From: Paenibacillus glycinis
GTDB lineage: Bacteria > Bacillota > Bacilli > Paenibacillales > Paenibacillaceae
Length of the DNA: 64,000 bases
Assembly (NCBI RefSeq): GCF_009909185.1
Contig: NZ_JAAAMV010000023.1
Location: 1 to 64,000 of the forward strand
Reading direction: 5' to 3'
In this document: in pieces, positions 13,286 to 23,297 of the stretch
How positions within the stretch are numbered: position 1 is the first letter of the stretch
Layout: each line of letters opens with the position of its first letter
Translations under genes and position numbers: made by a program
Notes under the pieces: model-generated
The model's database searches: none
What the model saw: the letters and a program-made list of their open reading frames with translations, nothing else
Told to the model about the DNA's origin: nothing

Positions 13286-14254
13286 ATGAAACTCGGAGTA
13301 TTTGCCGTTTTATTCGCGCAAAAGTCGTTTGAAGACGCTTTGGACTACATTGCCGCCAAAGGCTTGGATGCCATCGAGATCGGCACGGGCGGCTACCCCG
13401 GCAACGCGCACTGCGATCCGGACGTACTGCTCGCCGACGAAAGCAAGCTGAAAGCGTTTAAGGATGCGGTCGATTCCCGCGGCCTCACGATCAGCGCGCT
13501 GAGCTGCCACGCCAACCCGCTGCATCCGCAGAAAGCGATTTCGAGCGAGCATGATGCCGTCATCCGTAAAACGATTGCTTTGGCTTCCAAACTCGGCGTT
13601 CCGGTCGTCAACACGTTCTCCGGTTGCCCCGGCGACCATGAGGATGCCAAATATCCGAACTGGCCGGTTGCGCCATGGCCGAACGACTATCAGGAAATCC
13701 TGGATTGGCAGTGGGAAAACAAAGTTATCCCTTACTGGACGGAAATCGGCAAGCTGGCCACCGAAAGCAACGTCAAAATCGGCCTTGAGCTGCATGGCGG
13801 ATTCTCCGTGCACACGCCAGCTACGCTCCTTCGCCTGCGCGAAGCGGCCGGCGACGCGATCGGCGCCAATCTTGACCCAAGCCATATGTGGTGGCAGGGC
13901 ATCGATCCGGTACAAGCGATCCACATTCTCGGACGCGCCGGCGCGATTCATCATTTCCATGCCAAAGACACGTCGATCGACCCGATCAACGTCAACCGTC
14001 ACGGCGTAACGGACATGCAGTCTTACACGCTTATGCTGGACCGCGCTTGGCAGTTCCGCACCGTCGGTTACGGCCACGACATGAAAGTCTGGTCCGACAT
14101 CATCAGCGCGCTTCGTCTCGTCGGCTACGACTACGTCGTCAGCATCGAGCACGAAGACGGCCTGATGTCCGTTGACGAAGGCTTCTCGAAAGCCGTGCAA
14201 AACCTGCAATCCATCCTGATCCGCGAGCCGCTTGGCGAAATGTGGTGGGTATAA
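13286..14254 (+). CDS. Sugar phosphate isomerase/epimerase (xylose isomerase-like TIM barrel)
   Basis: 322 residues forming an AP-endonuclease-2/xylose-isomerase-like TIM barrel. Visible metal-site and strand-end motifs are DAIEIGTGGYPGNAHC, ISALSCHANPLHP, GLELHGGFSVHTP, GANLDPSHMWWQGIDP, HFHAKDT and VVSIEHEDGLM. The family acts on carbohydrates or inositol-type compounds with a divalent metal; the substrate here cannot be named. It stands alone on the plus strand between its own promoter and terminator. The start at 13286 follows GGGAGGTAAC; the longer frame from 13214 would begin upstream of the probable transcription start. Confidence 0.85.
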   Translation: MKLGVFAVLFAQKSFEDALDYIAAKGLDAIEIGTGGYPGNAHCDPDVLLADESKLKAFKDAVDSRGLTISALSCHANPLHPQKAISSEHDAVIRKTIALASKLGVPVVNTFSGCPGDHEDAKYPNWPVAPWPNDYQEILDWQWENKVIPYWTEIGKLATESNVKIGLELHGGFSVHTPATLLRLREAAGDAIGANLDPSHMWWQGIDPVQAIHILGRAGAIHHFHAKDTSIDPINVNRHGVTDMQSYTLMLDRAWQFRTVGYGHDMKVWSDIISALRLVGYDYVVSIEHEDGLMSVDEGFSKAVQNLQSILIREPLGEMWWV

Positions 14255-14285
14255 TCCCGCGCTAAGCATCCTAACGGCATACGCA

Positions 14286-14317
14286 AAGAAGCTCCGGCCA
14301 TTTGGCCGGAGCTTCTT
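14286..14317 (+). terminator. Rho-independent terminator of the isomerase gene
   Basis: Perfect 14-base stem AAGAAGCTCCGGCC/GGCCGGAGCTTCTT with a 4-base loop ATTT, 31 bases after the stop codon. Confidence 0.9.
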
Positions 14318-14354
14318 GTATAGCAGGCGCTTACCTCCATGGCTGCTCCCGAAC

Positions 14355-14397
14355 GAAAAAAGCCGCTGAAATCTTGGCTTCAAGATCCCATCGGCTT
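14355..14397 (-). terminator. Terminator of the small membrane protein gene
   Basis: Nested stems AAGCCG/CGGCTT (14360-14365, 14392-14397) and ATCTTG/CAAGAT (14371-14386), followed on the minus strand by TTTTTTCG. It faces the plus-strand terminator at 14286-14317. Confidence 0.8.
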
Positions 14398-14438
14398 GAT
14401 CGGTCGAGCAATCCGTCCTTATGCGTGCTGCAGTTGTA

Positions 14439-14651
14439 TTACGAGATCCACACTTTGAAGATCATCACGTAGTTCGCGAAAGCAAACACGAGAAACGATA
14501 CGGTCGCCCATCCGATGGCGAACTTATTTTTCTTCGGGCTCATGACCAACCGAACCAATCCGATGAAGATGACGATCGTAAACAGCAGCATCATAATATC
14601 CATGGGATCGAATTTCGCGAGCGCCGTTGATGCAGTCTCTGCAAGATACAT
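14439..14651 (-). CDS. Small membrane protein, two TM segments (DUF2759-like)
   Basis: 70 residues with two hydrophobic segments (about MMLLFTIVIFIGLVRLVM and ATVSFLVFAFANYVMIF) joined by the basic loop SPKKNKFAIG. It resembles the short DUF2759/YqgW proteins of Bacillales, whose function is unknown; I recognise it by layout rather than a diagnostic motif. AAGGAGG precedes the ATG, and it has its own promoter and terminator, so it is a real single-gene unit. Confidence 0.7.
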   Translation of the reverse strand: MYLAETASTALAKFDPMDIMMLLFTIVIFIGLVRLVMSPKKNKFAIGWATVSFLVFAFANYVMIFKVWIS

Positions 14652-14693
14652 GGGGTAGATCCTCCTTATTTTCGCACGTAGCCTATACTACTT

Positions 14694-14722
14694 ATGTTAG
14701 CCTCATCACGAGCTCGTTGCAA
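14694..14722 (-). promoter_or_regulatory. Promoter of the small membrane protein gene
   Basis: TTGCAA (14717-14722), 17-base spacer, TAACAT (14694-14699), about 45 bases before the start codon. The remaining spacer up to the uvrA terminator (14723-14981) shows no gene. Confidence 0.6.
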
Positions 14723-14981
14723 GCCACAAACGACAATCGTAACAAGTTTGTCACCATTTTTTGCATGTTTTTTTATTATGAACAACTCGGCTGATTTATA
14801 TAAAGATCTCCCGTAAAGTTAAAGTGTCCATCTCGTCCAGGAACTAAACAATGCGGGATTGAGCACATAGAAAAAACGCCCATGCCGAGTTTCTAGGAAA
14901 GAGCGGTTCTTCGCTTCTATATCTAATGATCTTCCGACGCCGCGGATCGAGTAACGTCGCTCGCCTCATGTCGATCTTCCC

Positions 14982-15022
14982 AAAACAAAAAGTGACTGCC
15001 CCGCCGCATCGACGGAACAGCC
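14982..15022 (-). terminator. Rho-independent terminator of uvrA
   Basis: Minus-strand GGCTGTTCCGTC pairs with GGCGGGGCAGTC (allowing G-U pairs) and is followed by ACTTTTTGTTTT, directly after the uvrA stop. Confidence 0.8.
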
Positions 15023-15029
15023 CTATTGT

Positions 15030-17915
15030 TTATTGCTCGGCTCCTGCAGCTACGCTTTGAACCTCGCGATGCTGGGCGATCGTACGCTCGCGATCGCGCT
15101 CCAGAATCGGCTTCAAATAGCGGCCCGTATAAGAACCTTCGACTTTCACCACTTCTTCCGGCGTACCGGTGGCCACGATCGTGCCGCCGCCTTTTCCGCC
15201 TTCCGGTCCAAGATCCAAGAGGTAGTCCGCGGTCTTGATAACGTCCAGGTTATGTTCGATAACCAGGACCGACTCGCCTGAATCCACCAAACGATGGAGC
15301 ACGACGAGCAGACGATCGATATCATCGACATGGAGACCCGTCGTCGGTTCATCGAGAATATACAGCATCTTGCCGGTGCTGCGGCGATACAGCTCCGCCG
15401 CCAGCTTCACGCGCTGCGCTTCGCCGCCCGAAAGCGTCGTCGCCGGCTGGCCAAGGTTCATGTAACCGAGTCCGACATCGAGCAGCGTCTGCAGCTTCCG
15501 GTGAATACGAGGCACGTTGCGGAAGAACTCGCAGGAGTCCTCGATGGTCATTTCGAGCAAATCCGCGATGCTTTTGCCTTTGTACTTCACGTCGAGCGTC
15601 TCGCGGTTATAGCGCTTGCCCTTGCAGATCTCGCAAGGGACATATACGTCCGGAAGGAAGTGCATCTCGATCTTGATGATGCCGTCGCCGCGGCAAGATT
15701 CGCAGCGGCCGCCTTTTACGTTAAAGCTGAAACGGCCCTTCTTATAGCCCCGCACCTTCGCTTCGTTCGTCGACGCGTACAGATCGCGAATATCGTCGAA
15801 TACGCCCGTATAGGTCGCCGGGTTGGAGCGCGGCGTCCGGCCGATCGGCGATTGATCGATGTCGATGACCTTCTCGACATGCTCCAAGCCGCGGATTTCT
15901 TTGTATTCGCCGGGGCGAACCTTCGCTTTGTTGAGATCGCGCGCCAGCGTCTTATACAGGATCTCGTTAACCAGCGTCGATTTTCCGGAGCCGGATACGC
16001 CGGTGACCGCCGTGAACACCCCTAACGGGAACTTGGCGTTGACGCCTCGCAAATTGTTCTCTTTGGCTCCGCGGACTTCCAGCCACTTGCCGTTCGTCTC
16101 CCGCCGCTTCAGCGGCACGGGGATAAACTTGCGGCCGCTTAGATAAGCGCCAGTCAACGAATTCTCGTCCGCCATGACTTCCTTCGGCGTCCCCATGGAT
16201 ACGACCTGACCGCCGTGGATGCCTGCGCCCGGACCGATATCGATGACGTAATCGCTCGCCAGCATCGTATCTTCGTCATGCTCGACGACGATAAGCGTGT
16301 TGCCAAGGTCGCGCATGTGCAGAAGCGTCTGAATGAGCTTGTCATTATCGCGTTGATGCAAGCCGATGCTCGGTTCGTCGAGAATATAGAGAACGCCCAT
16401 AAGGCTCGAACCGATCTGGGTTGCCAGCCGAATCCGCTGCGCTTCTCCGCCGGAGAGCGTGCCCGCGGCCCGGTTCAGCGACAGGTATTCCAGACCGACG
16501 TTCACGAGGAAGCCGAGCCGGCTGTTGATTTCCTTGAGGATGAGATGCGCGATCAGCATCTCCTTCTCCGTCAGATCAAGGCCGTTAAAGAAACGTTCCG
16601 CTTCCCCGATCGAAAGCGAAGTCACGAACGAGATGTTTTGGCTGCCGATGGTAACGGCCAAGCTTTCCTTCCGCAACCGGTGGCCCTTGCAGCCGGAGCA
16701 TGGTTTGGCGCTCATGTACTGTTCGATATGCTCGCGGATGCCTTCCGATCCCGTCTCCCGGTAACGGCGCTCAAGGTTGTTGACGATGCCTTCGAACGGC
16801 ACGAGCGCTTCCTTGGCATGGCCGAAATCGTTGGTGTACCGGAAGCGAACGCGCTCGCCCCCGGTCCCGTTCAGCAGCTTTTTCATTTGTTCCGGCGTCA
16901 GCTCGCCGACCGGCACGTTGCGCGGGATATCGTAATGCTTGCACACCGCATCCAGAAACTGCGGATAGTAGTTCGACGTGCTGCCGGCCCATGCCTCGAA
17001 TGCGCCCTCGGCAATCGACTTGGTCGAATCCGGCACGAGCAAATCGGGATCGACGATCATTTTGGCGCCCAAGCCGTCGCAGTCCGGGCAAGCGCCGTAA
17101 GGGCTGTTGAACGAGAACATGCGCGGCGCCAGCTCATCGATGCTGAACCCGCAGATCGGACAAGCCAGGTTCGAGCTGAACAACAGCTCTTCCTTCTCCA
17201 TGACGTCGACGATCACCTGGCCGCCGGACAGCTTCAGCGCCGTCTCGAGCGAATCCGCCAACCGGCTGTGAACGTCGTCCTTCACCACGATCCGGTCGAC
17301 GACGACCTCGATGTTATGCTTCTTGTTCTTCTCCAGCTCGATGGTCTCGCCCAGCTCGCGCAGCTCGCCGTTCACGCGCACCCGCACGAAGCCCTGCTTC
17401 TGCACGTCGGCAAGGAGCTTGGAATGCTCGCCCTTGCGTCCAGAGACGATCGGCGCCAGAATCTGCAGCCGCGTCCGCTCGGGATATTCCATGATGCGGT
17501 CGACCATCTGCTCGACGGTCTGCGACGTGATCTCGATGCCGTGATCCGGACAGTGCGGCTTCCCGACGCGGGCAAACAACAACCGCAGGTAGTCGTAGAT
17601 TTCCGTAACCGTACCGACCGTCGAACGCGGGTTGCGGCTCGTGGTCTTCTGGTCGATGGAAATCGCCGGCGACAGCCCGTCGATGGAATCGACGTCCGGC
17701 TTCTCCATCTGTCCGAGAAACTGACGCGCGTAGGCCGACAACGATTCGACGTACCGGCGCTGCCCCTCCGCGTAAATGGTGTCGAAGGCCAGGGAAGACT
17801 TGCCGGAACCGCTGAGTCCGGTCAGCACGACGAACTTGTCGCGTGGAATCGTCACGTCGATGTTTTTGAGATTGTGGGCCCTTGCCCCTTTAATTACGAT
17901 CGAATCGCTAGCCAC
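15030..17915 (-). CDS. uvrA: Excinuclease ABC subunit A
   Basis: UvrA is the damage-sensing ATPase of nucleotide excision repair and loads UvrB. The 961 residues hold two ABC modules: Walker [10 protein letters not shown] near residue 35 and GVSGSGKST in the second half; signature motifs [16 protein letters not shown] and [15 protein letters not shown]; Walker [14 protein letters not shown] and [13 protein letters not shown]. Zinc modules CPICG...CPDCDG and CESCRGDG...CEICKGKRY are intact. It starts 21 bases after the uvrB stop and shares the uvrB promoter. Length is usual for the family. Confidence 0.98.
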   Translation of the reverse strand: MASDSIVIKGARAHNLKNIDVTIPRDKFVVLTGLSGSGKSSLAFDTIYAEGQRRYVESLSAYARQFLGQMEKPDVDSIDGLSPAISIDQKTTSRNPRSTVGTVTEIYDYLRLLFARVGKPHCPDHGIEITSQTVEQMVDRIMEYPERTRLQILAPIVSGRKGEHSKLLADVQKQGFVRVRVNGELRELGETIELEKNKKHNIEVVVDRIVVKDDVHSRLADSLETALKLSGGQVIVDVMEKEELLFSSNLACPICGFSIDELAPRMFSFNSPYGACPDCDGLGAKMIVDPDLLVPDSTKSIAEGAFEAWAGSTSNYYPQFLDAVCKHYDIPRNVPVGELTPEQMKKLLNGTGGERVRFRYTNDFGHAKEALVPFEGIVNNLERRYRETGSEGIREHIEQYMSAKPCSGCKGHRLRKESLAVTIGSQNISFVTSLSIGEAERFFNGLDLTEKEMLIAHLILKEINSRLGFLVNVGLEYLSLNRAAGTLSGGEAQRIRLATQIGSSLMGVLYILDEPSIGLHQRDNDKLIQTLLHMRDLGNTLIVVEHDEDTMLASDYVIDIGPGAGIHGGQVVSMGTPKEVMADENSLTGAYLSGRKFIPVPLKRRETNGKWLEVRGAKENNLRGVNAKFPLGVFTAVTGVSGSGKSTLVNEILYKTLARDLNKAKVRPGEYKEIRGLEHVEKVIDIDQSPIGRTPRSNPATYTGVFDDIRDLYASTNEAKVRGYKKGRFSFNVKGGRCESCRGDGIIKIEMHFLPDVYVPCEICKGKRYNRETLDVKYKGKSIADLLEMTIEDSCEFFRNVPRIHRKLQTLLDVGLGYMNLGQPATTLSGGEAQRVKLAAELYRRSTGKMLYILDEPTTGLHVDDIDRLLVVLHRLVDSGESVLVIEHNLDVIKTADYLLDLGPEGGKGGGTIVATGTPEEVVKVEGSYTGRYLKPILERDRERTIAQHREVQSVAAGAEQ

Positions 17916-17936
17916 TTTCTTACCTCTCCTCCCGGC

Positions 17937-19940
17937 CTACAGGCCCAATTCCGCTTTGAGTTCAAGCAGCGCGTCGCGAAGCTCCGCCGCACGTTCGAAC
18001 TGCAGGCTCTTGGCCGCTTCCTTCATCTCCGCTTCCAGTCGCTGCAGCAGCGACTGGCGTTCTTTCTTCGACATCTTGTCGACGCCGACGCCCGTCAGAT
18101 AGTCGCTCTTCTGTTCGGCCGCCTTCGTCGCTTCGATGACGTCGTGCACTTTCTTGCGGATCGTCTGAGGCGTAATGCCATGCGCCTCGTTATATGCTTC
18201 CTGGATGGCGCGGCGACGCTCCGTCTCGCCGATGGCGGTATTCATGGAATCCGTGTAGCGGTCCGCGTACATGATAACCCGGCCCTCCGAGTTACGCGCC
18301 GCGCGGCCCATCGTTTGAATCAAGGACCGCTCGGAACGCAGGAAGCCTTCTTTGTCGGCGTCCAAGATCGCGACCAGCGATACCTCCGGCAAGTCCAGGC
18401 CTTCCCGTAGCAAGTTGATCCCGACGAGCACGTGGAACGTCCCCATCCGCAAATCGCGCAAGATCGCCAAACGCTCCAGCGTCTTGATATCGGAATGCAG
18501 GTACCGCACCTTGATGCCGACATCCTTCAAATAATCCGTCAAATCCTCCGACATCTTCTTCGTCAGCGTCGTCACCAGGACGCGTTCGTCCTTGGCGATC
18601 CGGTCGCGGATCTCGACGAGCAAATCGTCGATTTGCCCCTTCGTCTTCCGCACTTCGACGATCGGATCGAGCAAGCCGGTCGGACGGATGATCTGTTGGA
18701 TCATGTCCGGGCAATGTTCCAACTCGTAAGGGCCCGGCGTCGCCGATACGTAAATGGCCTGCTTCACTTTCTTCTCGAATTCTTCGAAGCGAAGCGGACG
18801 GTTATCCATGGCGGAAGGCAGCCGGAATCCGTGCTCCACGAGCACTTCTTTCCGCGCCCGGTCGCCGTTGTACATGGCCCGGATTTGCGGAATGGTGACG
18901 TGGGATTCGTCGATGACGATCAGCATGTCGTCCGGAAAATAATCCATCAGCGTATACGGCGTCGCGCCGCGCTCGCGGAACGTCAGCGGTCCCGAATAGT
19001 TCTCGATCCCGCTGCAGAAACCCATCTCCTGCATCATCTCGAGGTCGTACCGCGTCCGCTGCTCCAGCCGCTGCAGCTCCAAAAGCTTCCCTTGCTCGCG
19101 CAGCTCCGCCAGCCGCTCTTCCAATTCGCGTTCGATATTCTTGATCGCGACCTTCATCGTATCCTCGTGCGTGACGAAGTGAGACGCCGGGAAGATTGCG
19201 ACGTGATCGCGCTCGCCGACGATCTCGCCGGTCAGCACGTCGATCTCGGTGATGCGCTCGATCTCGTCGCCGAACAGCTCGACGCGGATCGCGCGCTCGT
19301 TGTTCGCGACCGGAAAAATCTCGACAATATCGCCGCGGACGCGGAACGTGCCGCGAATGAAGTTAATGTCGTTGCGCTGATATTGAATGTCGACGAGCTT
19401 ATGAAGAATCGTGTCGCGCGGCTTCTCCATGCCTACCCGGAGGCTCAGCACCAGCTTCCCGTATTCGATCGGGGAACCGAGACCGTAGATGCAGGATACG
19501 CTCGCGACGATGATGACGTCGCGCCGCTCGAACAAGGAACTGGTCGCGGAGTGGCGCAGCTTGTCGATCTCGTCGTTGATGCTGGAATCCTTCTCGATGA
19601 ACGTATCGGAGGACGGGATGTAGGCTTCCGGTTGATAGTAATCGTAATAACTGACGAAATAGGAAACCGCATTATCGGGGAAAAACTCCTTGAACTCGCT
19701 GCACAGCTGCGCCGCGAGCGTTTTGTTGTGCGCGATGACGAGCGTCGGCCGGTTCAGCTTCGCGATGGTATTCGCGATCGTGTACGTCTTCCCCGTCCCC
19801 GTCGCGCCGAGCAGCGTCTGATGCATCGTTCCGGCCTCGACCCCCGCCGTGAGGTGCCGGATCGCTTCCGGCTGGTCGCCCTGCGGCGTATATTCCGATT
19901 TGAGCGAGAAGAGCCTGCCTTGCTCCTGCTGTTCAACCAT
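17937..19940 (-). CDS. uvrB: Excinuclease ABC subunit B
   Basis: UvrB verifies DNA damage and recruits UvrC. The 667-residue protein shows Walker [14 protein letters not shown], the beta-hairpin region [27 protein letters not shown] in motif II, helicase motif [11 protein letters not shown] and the C-terminal UVR motif ([16 protein letters not shown]) that contacts UvrC. The start at 19940 ([11 protein letters not shown]) gives the usual length; the longer frame to 20120 is leader sequence that follows the promoter. It is the first gene of the uvrB-uvrA unit. Confidence 0.97.
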   Translation of the reverse strand: MVEQQEQGRLFSLKSEYTPQGDQPEAIRHLTAGVEAGTMHQTLLGATGTGKTYTIANTIAKLNRPTLVIAHNKTLAAQLCSEFKEFFPDNAVSYFVSYYDYYQPEAYIPSSDTFIEKDSSINDEIDKLRHSATSSLFERRDVIIVASVSCIYGLGSPIEYGKLVLSLRVGMEKPRDTILHKLVDIQYQRNDINFIRGTFRVRGDIVEIFPVANNERAIRVELFGDEIERITEIDVLTGEIVGERDHVAIFPASHFVTHEDTMKVAIKNIERELEERLAELREQGKLLELQRLEQRTRYDLEMMQEMGFCSGIENYSGPLTFRERGATPYTLMDYFPDDMLIVIDESHVTIPQIRAMYNGDRARKEVLVEHGFRLPSAMDNRPLRFEEFEKKVKQAIYVSATPGPYELEHCPDMIQQIIRPTGLLDPIVEVRKTKGQIDDLLVEIRDRIAKDERVLVTTLTKKMSEDLTDYLKDVGIKVRYLHSDIKTLERLAILRDLRMGTFHVLVGINLLREGLDLPEVSLVAILDADKEGFLRSERSLIQTMGRAARNSEGRVIMYADRYTDSMNTAIGETERRRAIQEAYNEAHGITPQTIRKKVHDVIEATKAAEQKSDYLTGVGVDKMSKKERQSLLQRLEAEMKEAAKSLQFERAAELRDALLELKAELGL

Positions 19941-20104
19941 AAGTTTGCTACACCCCGATCCTATGTCTTCTATGAAAAGGCCTATTAATTTGTATGCCCA
20001 ATAATGCTGGAAAAATAGACGGCAATCGTAAATTAAACGGGAATAGGATTCCGCAAACAAGCTCCCGACGGAGAAATCCGTCGGCATAGCGAAATCTTGC
20101 ATAA

Positions 20105-20116
20105 GAATATGTGTTC
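20105..20116 (-). promoter_or_regulatory. LexA (DinR)-like operator at the uvrBA promoter
   Basis: GAATATGTGTTC (minus strand GAACACATATTC) differs at one base from the Bacillus SOS consensus half-sites GAAC-N4-GTTC. It lies just downstream of the -10 box, where a bound repressor would block initiation. Known SOS control of uvrBA in Bacillus supports the reading; binding itself is inferred. Confidence 0.55.
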
Positions 20117-20128
20117 CCATTCTTACCT

Positions 20129-20157
20129 ATTATACCGTTTTACCCCTTGCGATGCAA
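20129..20157 (-). promoter_or_regulatory. uvrBA promoter
   Basis: Minus-strand TTGCAT (20152-20157), 17-base spacer, perfect TATAAT (20129-20134). The distance to the uvrB start leaves a leader of about 180 bases. Confidence 0.75.
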
Positions 20158-20204
20158 TGCGCGGTTCATCTTTCCATAAGCGGCAATTGCCTCCTCGAGG
20201 CCTA

Positions 20205-20251
20205 TGAAAAAAGCCCCGGCTTGCCGCGATATGCGACAGGGACCGGGGCTT
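20205..20251 (-). terminator. Terminator of the PDZ/MinJ-like gene
   Basis: Minus-strand AAGCCCCGGTCC...GCCGGGGCTT stem followed by TTTTTTCAT, 11 bases after the stop codon. Confidence 0.88.
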
Positions 20252-20262
20252 GCATGCTGCCG

Positions 20263-21543
20263 TTACAACGAAGCCGACGACGAACGGTTCCGGCTCTTCG
20301 CCGTGCGCTTGCGCAGCAAATCGAACAGCGAAGCCGGCGAAGCCGCGGCGTAGAATCCCGCTTGATCGTCCGGCGCGAGCACGACGCCGAGCTGGTGATG
20401 CTCGCCCGCGAAACGCGCGCGCTGCGCGAATTTGACATGGCCCTCCAAATTGACCGCCTCGAGCTTGCAGAACGCGGAGTTGATGTGCAGCGCGGCATGC
20501 AGGTCTTCCTTCGACCGGACGGGCACGCCGTTCACCTTCTGGATGATTTCTCCCGCTTGCAGGCCCATGGCCTCCGCCGGCGTGCCCGGAATGACGGCCA
20601 AGATGCGCAATCCGCGATCATCGTTTACGTACAGCGGCATGTTCGCGTCTTCTTTGTAATAGCTGACGGCGACCAGCGCTTCATGCAGCAGCAGCGCGCA
20701 CAATGCGGCCGCCAGCATGAACGGCGACCAGAAGGAGGCCGTCACGGCCGCGGCGCCGAGAATAATGCCGTAGACCAGCAGCGCCTTCGAGGAGCTTCGC
20801 GCTTTCGCGCCCGGAAGCATGGTCCGCGTCAGCTCCGTGAACCCGATCATCATCGGAAACCCGATCATCGTCACCCCGTGGCTCCACGCCGCGCCTCCAT
20901 CCAACAGCAGCGACCACGGCAAGGTCACGTCCCCGCTCCCGGCCGCGGCCGGCACGAGCAACAGCATCGGCACCGGCCAATAACCCTGCAGCATGTAACC
21001 GCCGACAAGCTTGCCCCGCTTGCCCTCGAGGAAGAGCGGGCTCGCGAAGCGCGCCCCCTGCCAACGGACCAGCAGTCCTTCCGCAATATGCATCAGCGCC
21101 ACTAGCACCAGCAGCCCCGGTATGTCGAGTCCGCCGACGGACCGCGCAGCCGATCCGATCCAATCGCCTCGCGCGTCGAGCGAGGACCAGGCCAGTCCCC
21201 ATTGAAGCAAGCCCAGCATTCCGGCGCTGTACGCGAAGCAAAGATAACGGACGCGCACGATCAAGAGCACGATGGCCGTTCCCCACAGCCAAAGCACCGC
21301 TTCCCCGTCGACGGTCACGCCGAGAAACAAACCCGCGCAGGAGAGCAGCACGCCGACGATCAGACCCGCGAGCATCGTTCGCGCCAGTTGGTTCGGCCAT
21401 GCATGAAGCCGCACATGAAACAGCTTGCGTTCAAGCCGCGTTTGCCGAAAGTATTGCAGCATGATGAGAAGCACGCCAATATAGTAAAACGGAGACAGCA
21501 GCAATCCGAGAGCCGCCGATCCAGCCAGCCGAAGCACATCCAT
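20263..21543 (-). CDS. Polytopic membrane protein with PDZ domain (MinJ-like)
   Basis: 426 residues with roughly eight hydrophobic segments over the first ~310 and a PDZ domain near 320-400 (DRGLRILAVIPGTPAEAMGLQAGEIIQKVNGVPV). In B. subtilis, MinJ has this design, bridges DivIVA and MinD at division sites, and is encoded beside the same ctpB/ftsEX genes. That context and layout support a division-site role; it is not proven by motif alone. The start at 21543 (MDVLRLAGSAALG) puts a TM segment at the N-terminus, as in MinJ. The C-terminal tail after the PDZ is basic (RKRTAKSRNRSS). Confidence 0.75.
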   Translation of the reverse strand: MDVLRLAGSAALGLLLSPFYYIGVLLIMLQYFRQTRLERKLFHVRLHAWPNQLARTMLAGLIVGVLLSCAGLFLGVTVDGEAVLWLWGTAIVLLIVRVRYLCFAYSAGMLGLLQWGLAWSSLDARGDWIGSAARSVGGLDIPGLLVLVALMHIAEGLLVRWQGARFASPLFLEGKRGKLVGGYMLQGYWPVPMLLLVPAAAGSGDVTLPWSLLLDGGAAWSHGVTMIGFPMMIGFTELTRTMLPGAKARSSSKALLVYGIILGAAAVTASFWSPFMLAAALCALLLHEALVAVSYYKEDANMPLYVNDDRGLRILAVIPGTPAEAMGLQAGEIIQKVNGVPVRSKEDLHAALHINSAFCKLEAVNLEGHVKFAQRARFAGEHHQLGVVLAPDDQAGFYAAASPASLFDLLRKRTAKSRNRSSSASL

Positions 21544-21604
21544 AGCCGCTTCCAATCCCTTCACTCCCCGAATGTTCGTTCCCTGTTCCGACGCGATCGC
21601 AAAT

Positions 21605-21649
21605 AAAAAAGAAGGCGGGTCCCGCATGCGGCGGAACTCCAACCTTCTT
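21605..21649 (-). terminator. Probable terminator of ctpB
   Basis: Imperfect stem between GAAGGTTGGAGTTCCGC and GCGGGACCCGCCTTC on the minus strand, followed by TTTTTTATTT, shortly after the ctpB stop. Confidence 0.7.
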
Positions 21650-21684
21650 CTTATTCGACGCCGGCGCCGCGATCTCCTGCCGGA

Positions 21685-23154
21685 TTAATTTGCCACGCCG
21701 AGCTTGCCTTTAAGCACGCTGACGGCCTTCTGCAGCTGAGTGTCGCTGTTCTCGTCGCGAATCTTCGCGATGAGCTGTTCCTCCACCTTCTCGGCCGTCG
21801 CTTTATCCGCGCTGCCCGTTACCGGAAGTCCGGCTTTCAGCTGGAACGCCTTGACGCTGCTGGCCGTCGCCGCGCTGTAATAGCCGTCCTTGCGGTCGAC
21901 TTTGTATCCGAGCCCCGCCAGCATGATCTGGAGGCTCTTCGTGTTCTCGTCGATCGTGTTCGGCACGAGCGTCTTTTCCTTGGACATGCGCGCCGCGGTA
22001 TAGTAATCCGGCGGCTGCACGGCTACGTCCGGCTTCAGGCCCTTCTCGTGCACCCAGTTGCCGAGCGGCGTCAGCCATTTCGCGATCGTCATCTTGATCA
22101 GGCTGCCGTCGGCCAGCTGTTTGTCGTAGCTGACCTGCACCGTGCCTTTGCCGAAGGACGTCTCGCCGACAAGCACGGCATGCGCTTCTTCCTTGAGCGC
22201 GCCGGCCAACACTTCGGAGGCGCTCGCGCTGCCTTTGTTCATGAGCACGGCGACGGGATAGGTCTTGCCGGTGCCGCTCGACACCGTTTTCTCCCGATGG
22301 CCGCTCTTATCCTCCACCTGGACGATCGGCTGCCCTTTCGGCACGAACGGCTGCGCGACGGACACGACGACCGGCAGCACGCCGCCGGGGTTGCCCCGCA
22401 CGTCGATGATGAGCGCCTTCATATGCTGCTTCTCCAGCTTGTCCAGCTCTTCGGCGAACCGGTCTCCCGTATTCAACGAAAATTGGCGAATCTCGATGAC
22501 GCCGATGCCGTCTTCGCGCAAATGGGCGTACACGGTCTCGTAATCGATGTCGTCGCGCACGATCGTCAGCTGCAGCGGCTGGCTCAGGCCCGCGCGCTGA
22601 ATGACGAGCTTGACCTTGGAGCCCTTCGGCCCGCGAATCTTCGCCACGGCGTCATTGAGCGACAGGCCTGCAAGCTTCTCCCCGTTGACCGACACGAGAA
22701 CATCGTTCGGCTGCACGCCCGCCCGCTCCGCCGGCGAGCCTTTGATCGCCGATTCCACGGTGATTTTGCCTTCTTTGATCTGAACGCCCGCTCCGATGCC
22801 CGTGAACGAGCCTTCGATCGTCTCGGAAAACTGCTTGGCCACCGTCTTCTGCATATACACCGAATACGGATCGCCGAGCGCTTCCATCATCCCGTTGATC
22901 GCGCCGTCCATCACCTTCGTCCGGTCCACGTCGCGAAAATATTTCGTCTCGATCAAGCCGAGCACGGTATTCAGTTTGCGGAGCTCCTTCTCGTTGAGCC
23001 CGTATTGTCCGGACGATTCCGATGACGCCGCCCTTGCCGCCGTCCCTTCGCTTCCGATCGCGACAAAGCGGTCCGCAACCGTCAGCGTGACCAGCACGGA
23101 AGCCGCCATCGTAAGCAAAATAAACGCCGCCACTGTTCGTCCTTTAAACTGCAC
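21685..23154 (-). CDS. ctpB: S41-family C-terminal processing protease
   Basis: 489 residues: N-terminal TM anchor (about 8-27), PDZ domain (about 105-190, GIGAGVQIKEGKITV, AGVQPNDVLVSVNGEKL), the S41 serine protease domain with catalytic Ser in MNKGSASASEVLAGAL and Lys in GETSFGKGTVQ, and a C-terminal peptidoglycan-binding domain (LQIMLAGLGYKVDRKDGYYS). B. subtilis CtpB cuts the SpoIVFA regulator during sporulation; a similar role or general envelope proteolysis is likely. Start is GTG at 23154 with GGGGTG upstream. It follows the M23 peptidase gene of the ftsEX set. Confidence 0.9.
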   Translation of the reverse strand: MQFKGRTVAAFILLTMAASVLVTLTVADRFVAIGSEGTAARAASSESSGQYGLNEKELRKLNTVLGLIETKYFRDVDRTKVMDGAINGMMEALGDPYSVYMQKTVAKQFSETIEGSFTGIGAGVQIKEGKITVESAIKGSPAERAGVQPNDVLVSVNGEKLAGLSLNDAVAKIRGPKGSKVKLVIQRAGLSQPLQLTIVRDDIDYETVYAHLREDGIGVIEIRQFSLNTGDRFAEELDKLEKQHMKALIIDVRGNPGGVLPVVVSVAQPFVPKGQPIVQVEDKSGHREKTVSSGTGKTYPVAVLMNKGSASASEVLAGALKEEAHAVLVGETSFGKGTVQVSYDKQLADGSLIKMTIAKWLTPLGNWVHEKGLKPDVAVQPPDYYTAARMSKEKTLVPNTIDENTKSLQIMLAGLGYKVDRKDGYYSAATASSVKAFQLKAGLPVTGSADKATAEKVEEQLIAKIRDENSDTQLQKAVSVLKGKLGVAN

Positions 23155-23219
23155 GTCAACACCCCTTCATGAGCCGGCCCGTTCGGCCCGCAGCAATATT
23201 CCCAACTTTCCTAGTATAT

Positions 23220-23260
23220 GACAAGCCGCACCCAATTATTTGCTCTCGGGTGCGGCGTTG
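23220..23260 (-). promoter_or_regulatory. Hairpin between the M23 gene and ctpB
   Basis: Nine-base perfect arms GCCGCACCC (23225-23233) and GGGTGCGGC (23248-23256), extended by GACAA/TTGTC with one bulge. No real T-run follows, so it may lower read-through or stabilise the upstream mRNA rather than fully stop transcription. Confidence 0.5.
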
Positions 23261-23297
23261 TCGTTCGGCATGGAGCCAATCGGCTCGGGCCCGTTAT

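Noticed and set aside
16215..18410. 731-codon plus-strand frame opposite uvrA/uvrB
   Set aside because: Shadow frame: it crosses the uvrA-uvrB junction and has no domain of its own.
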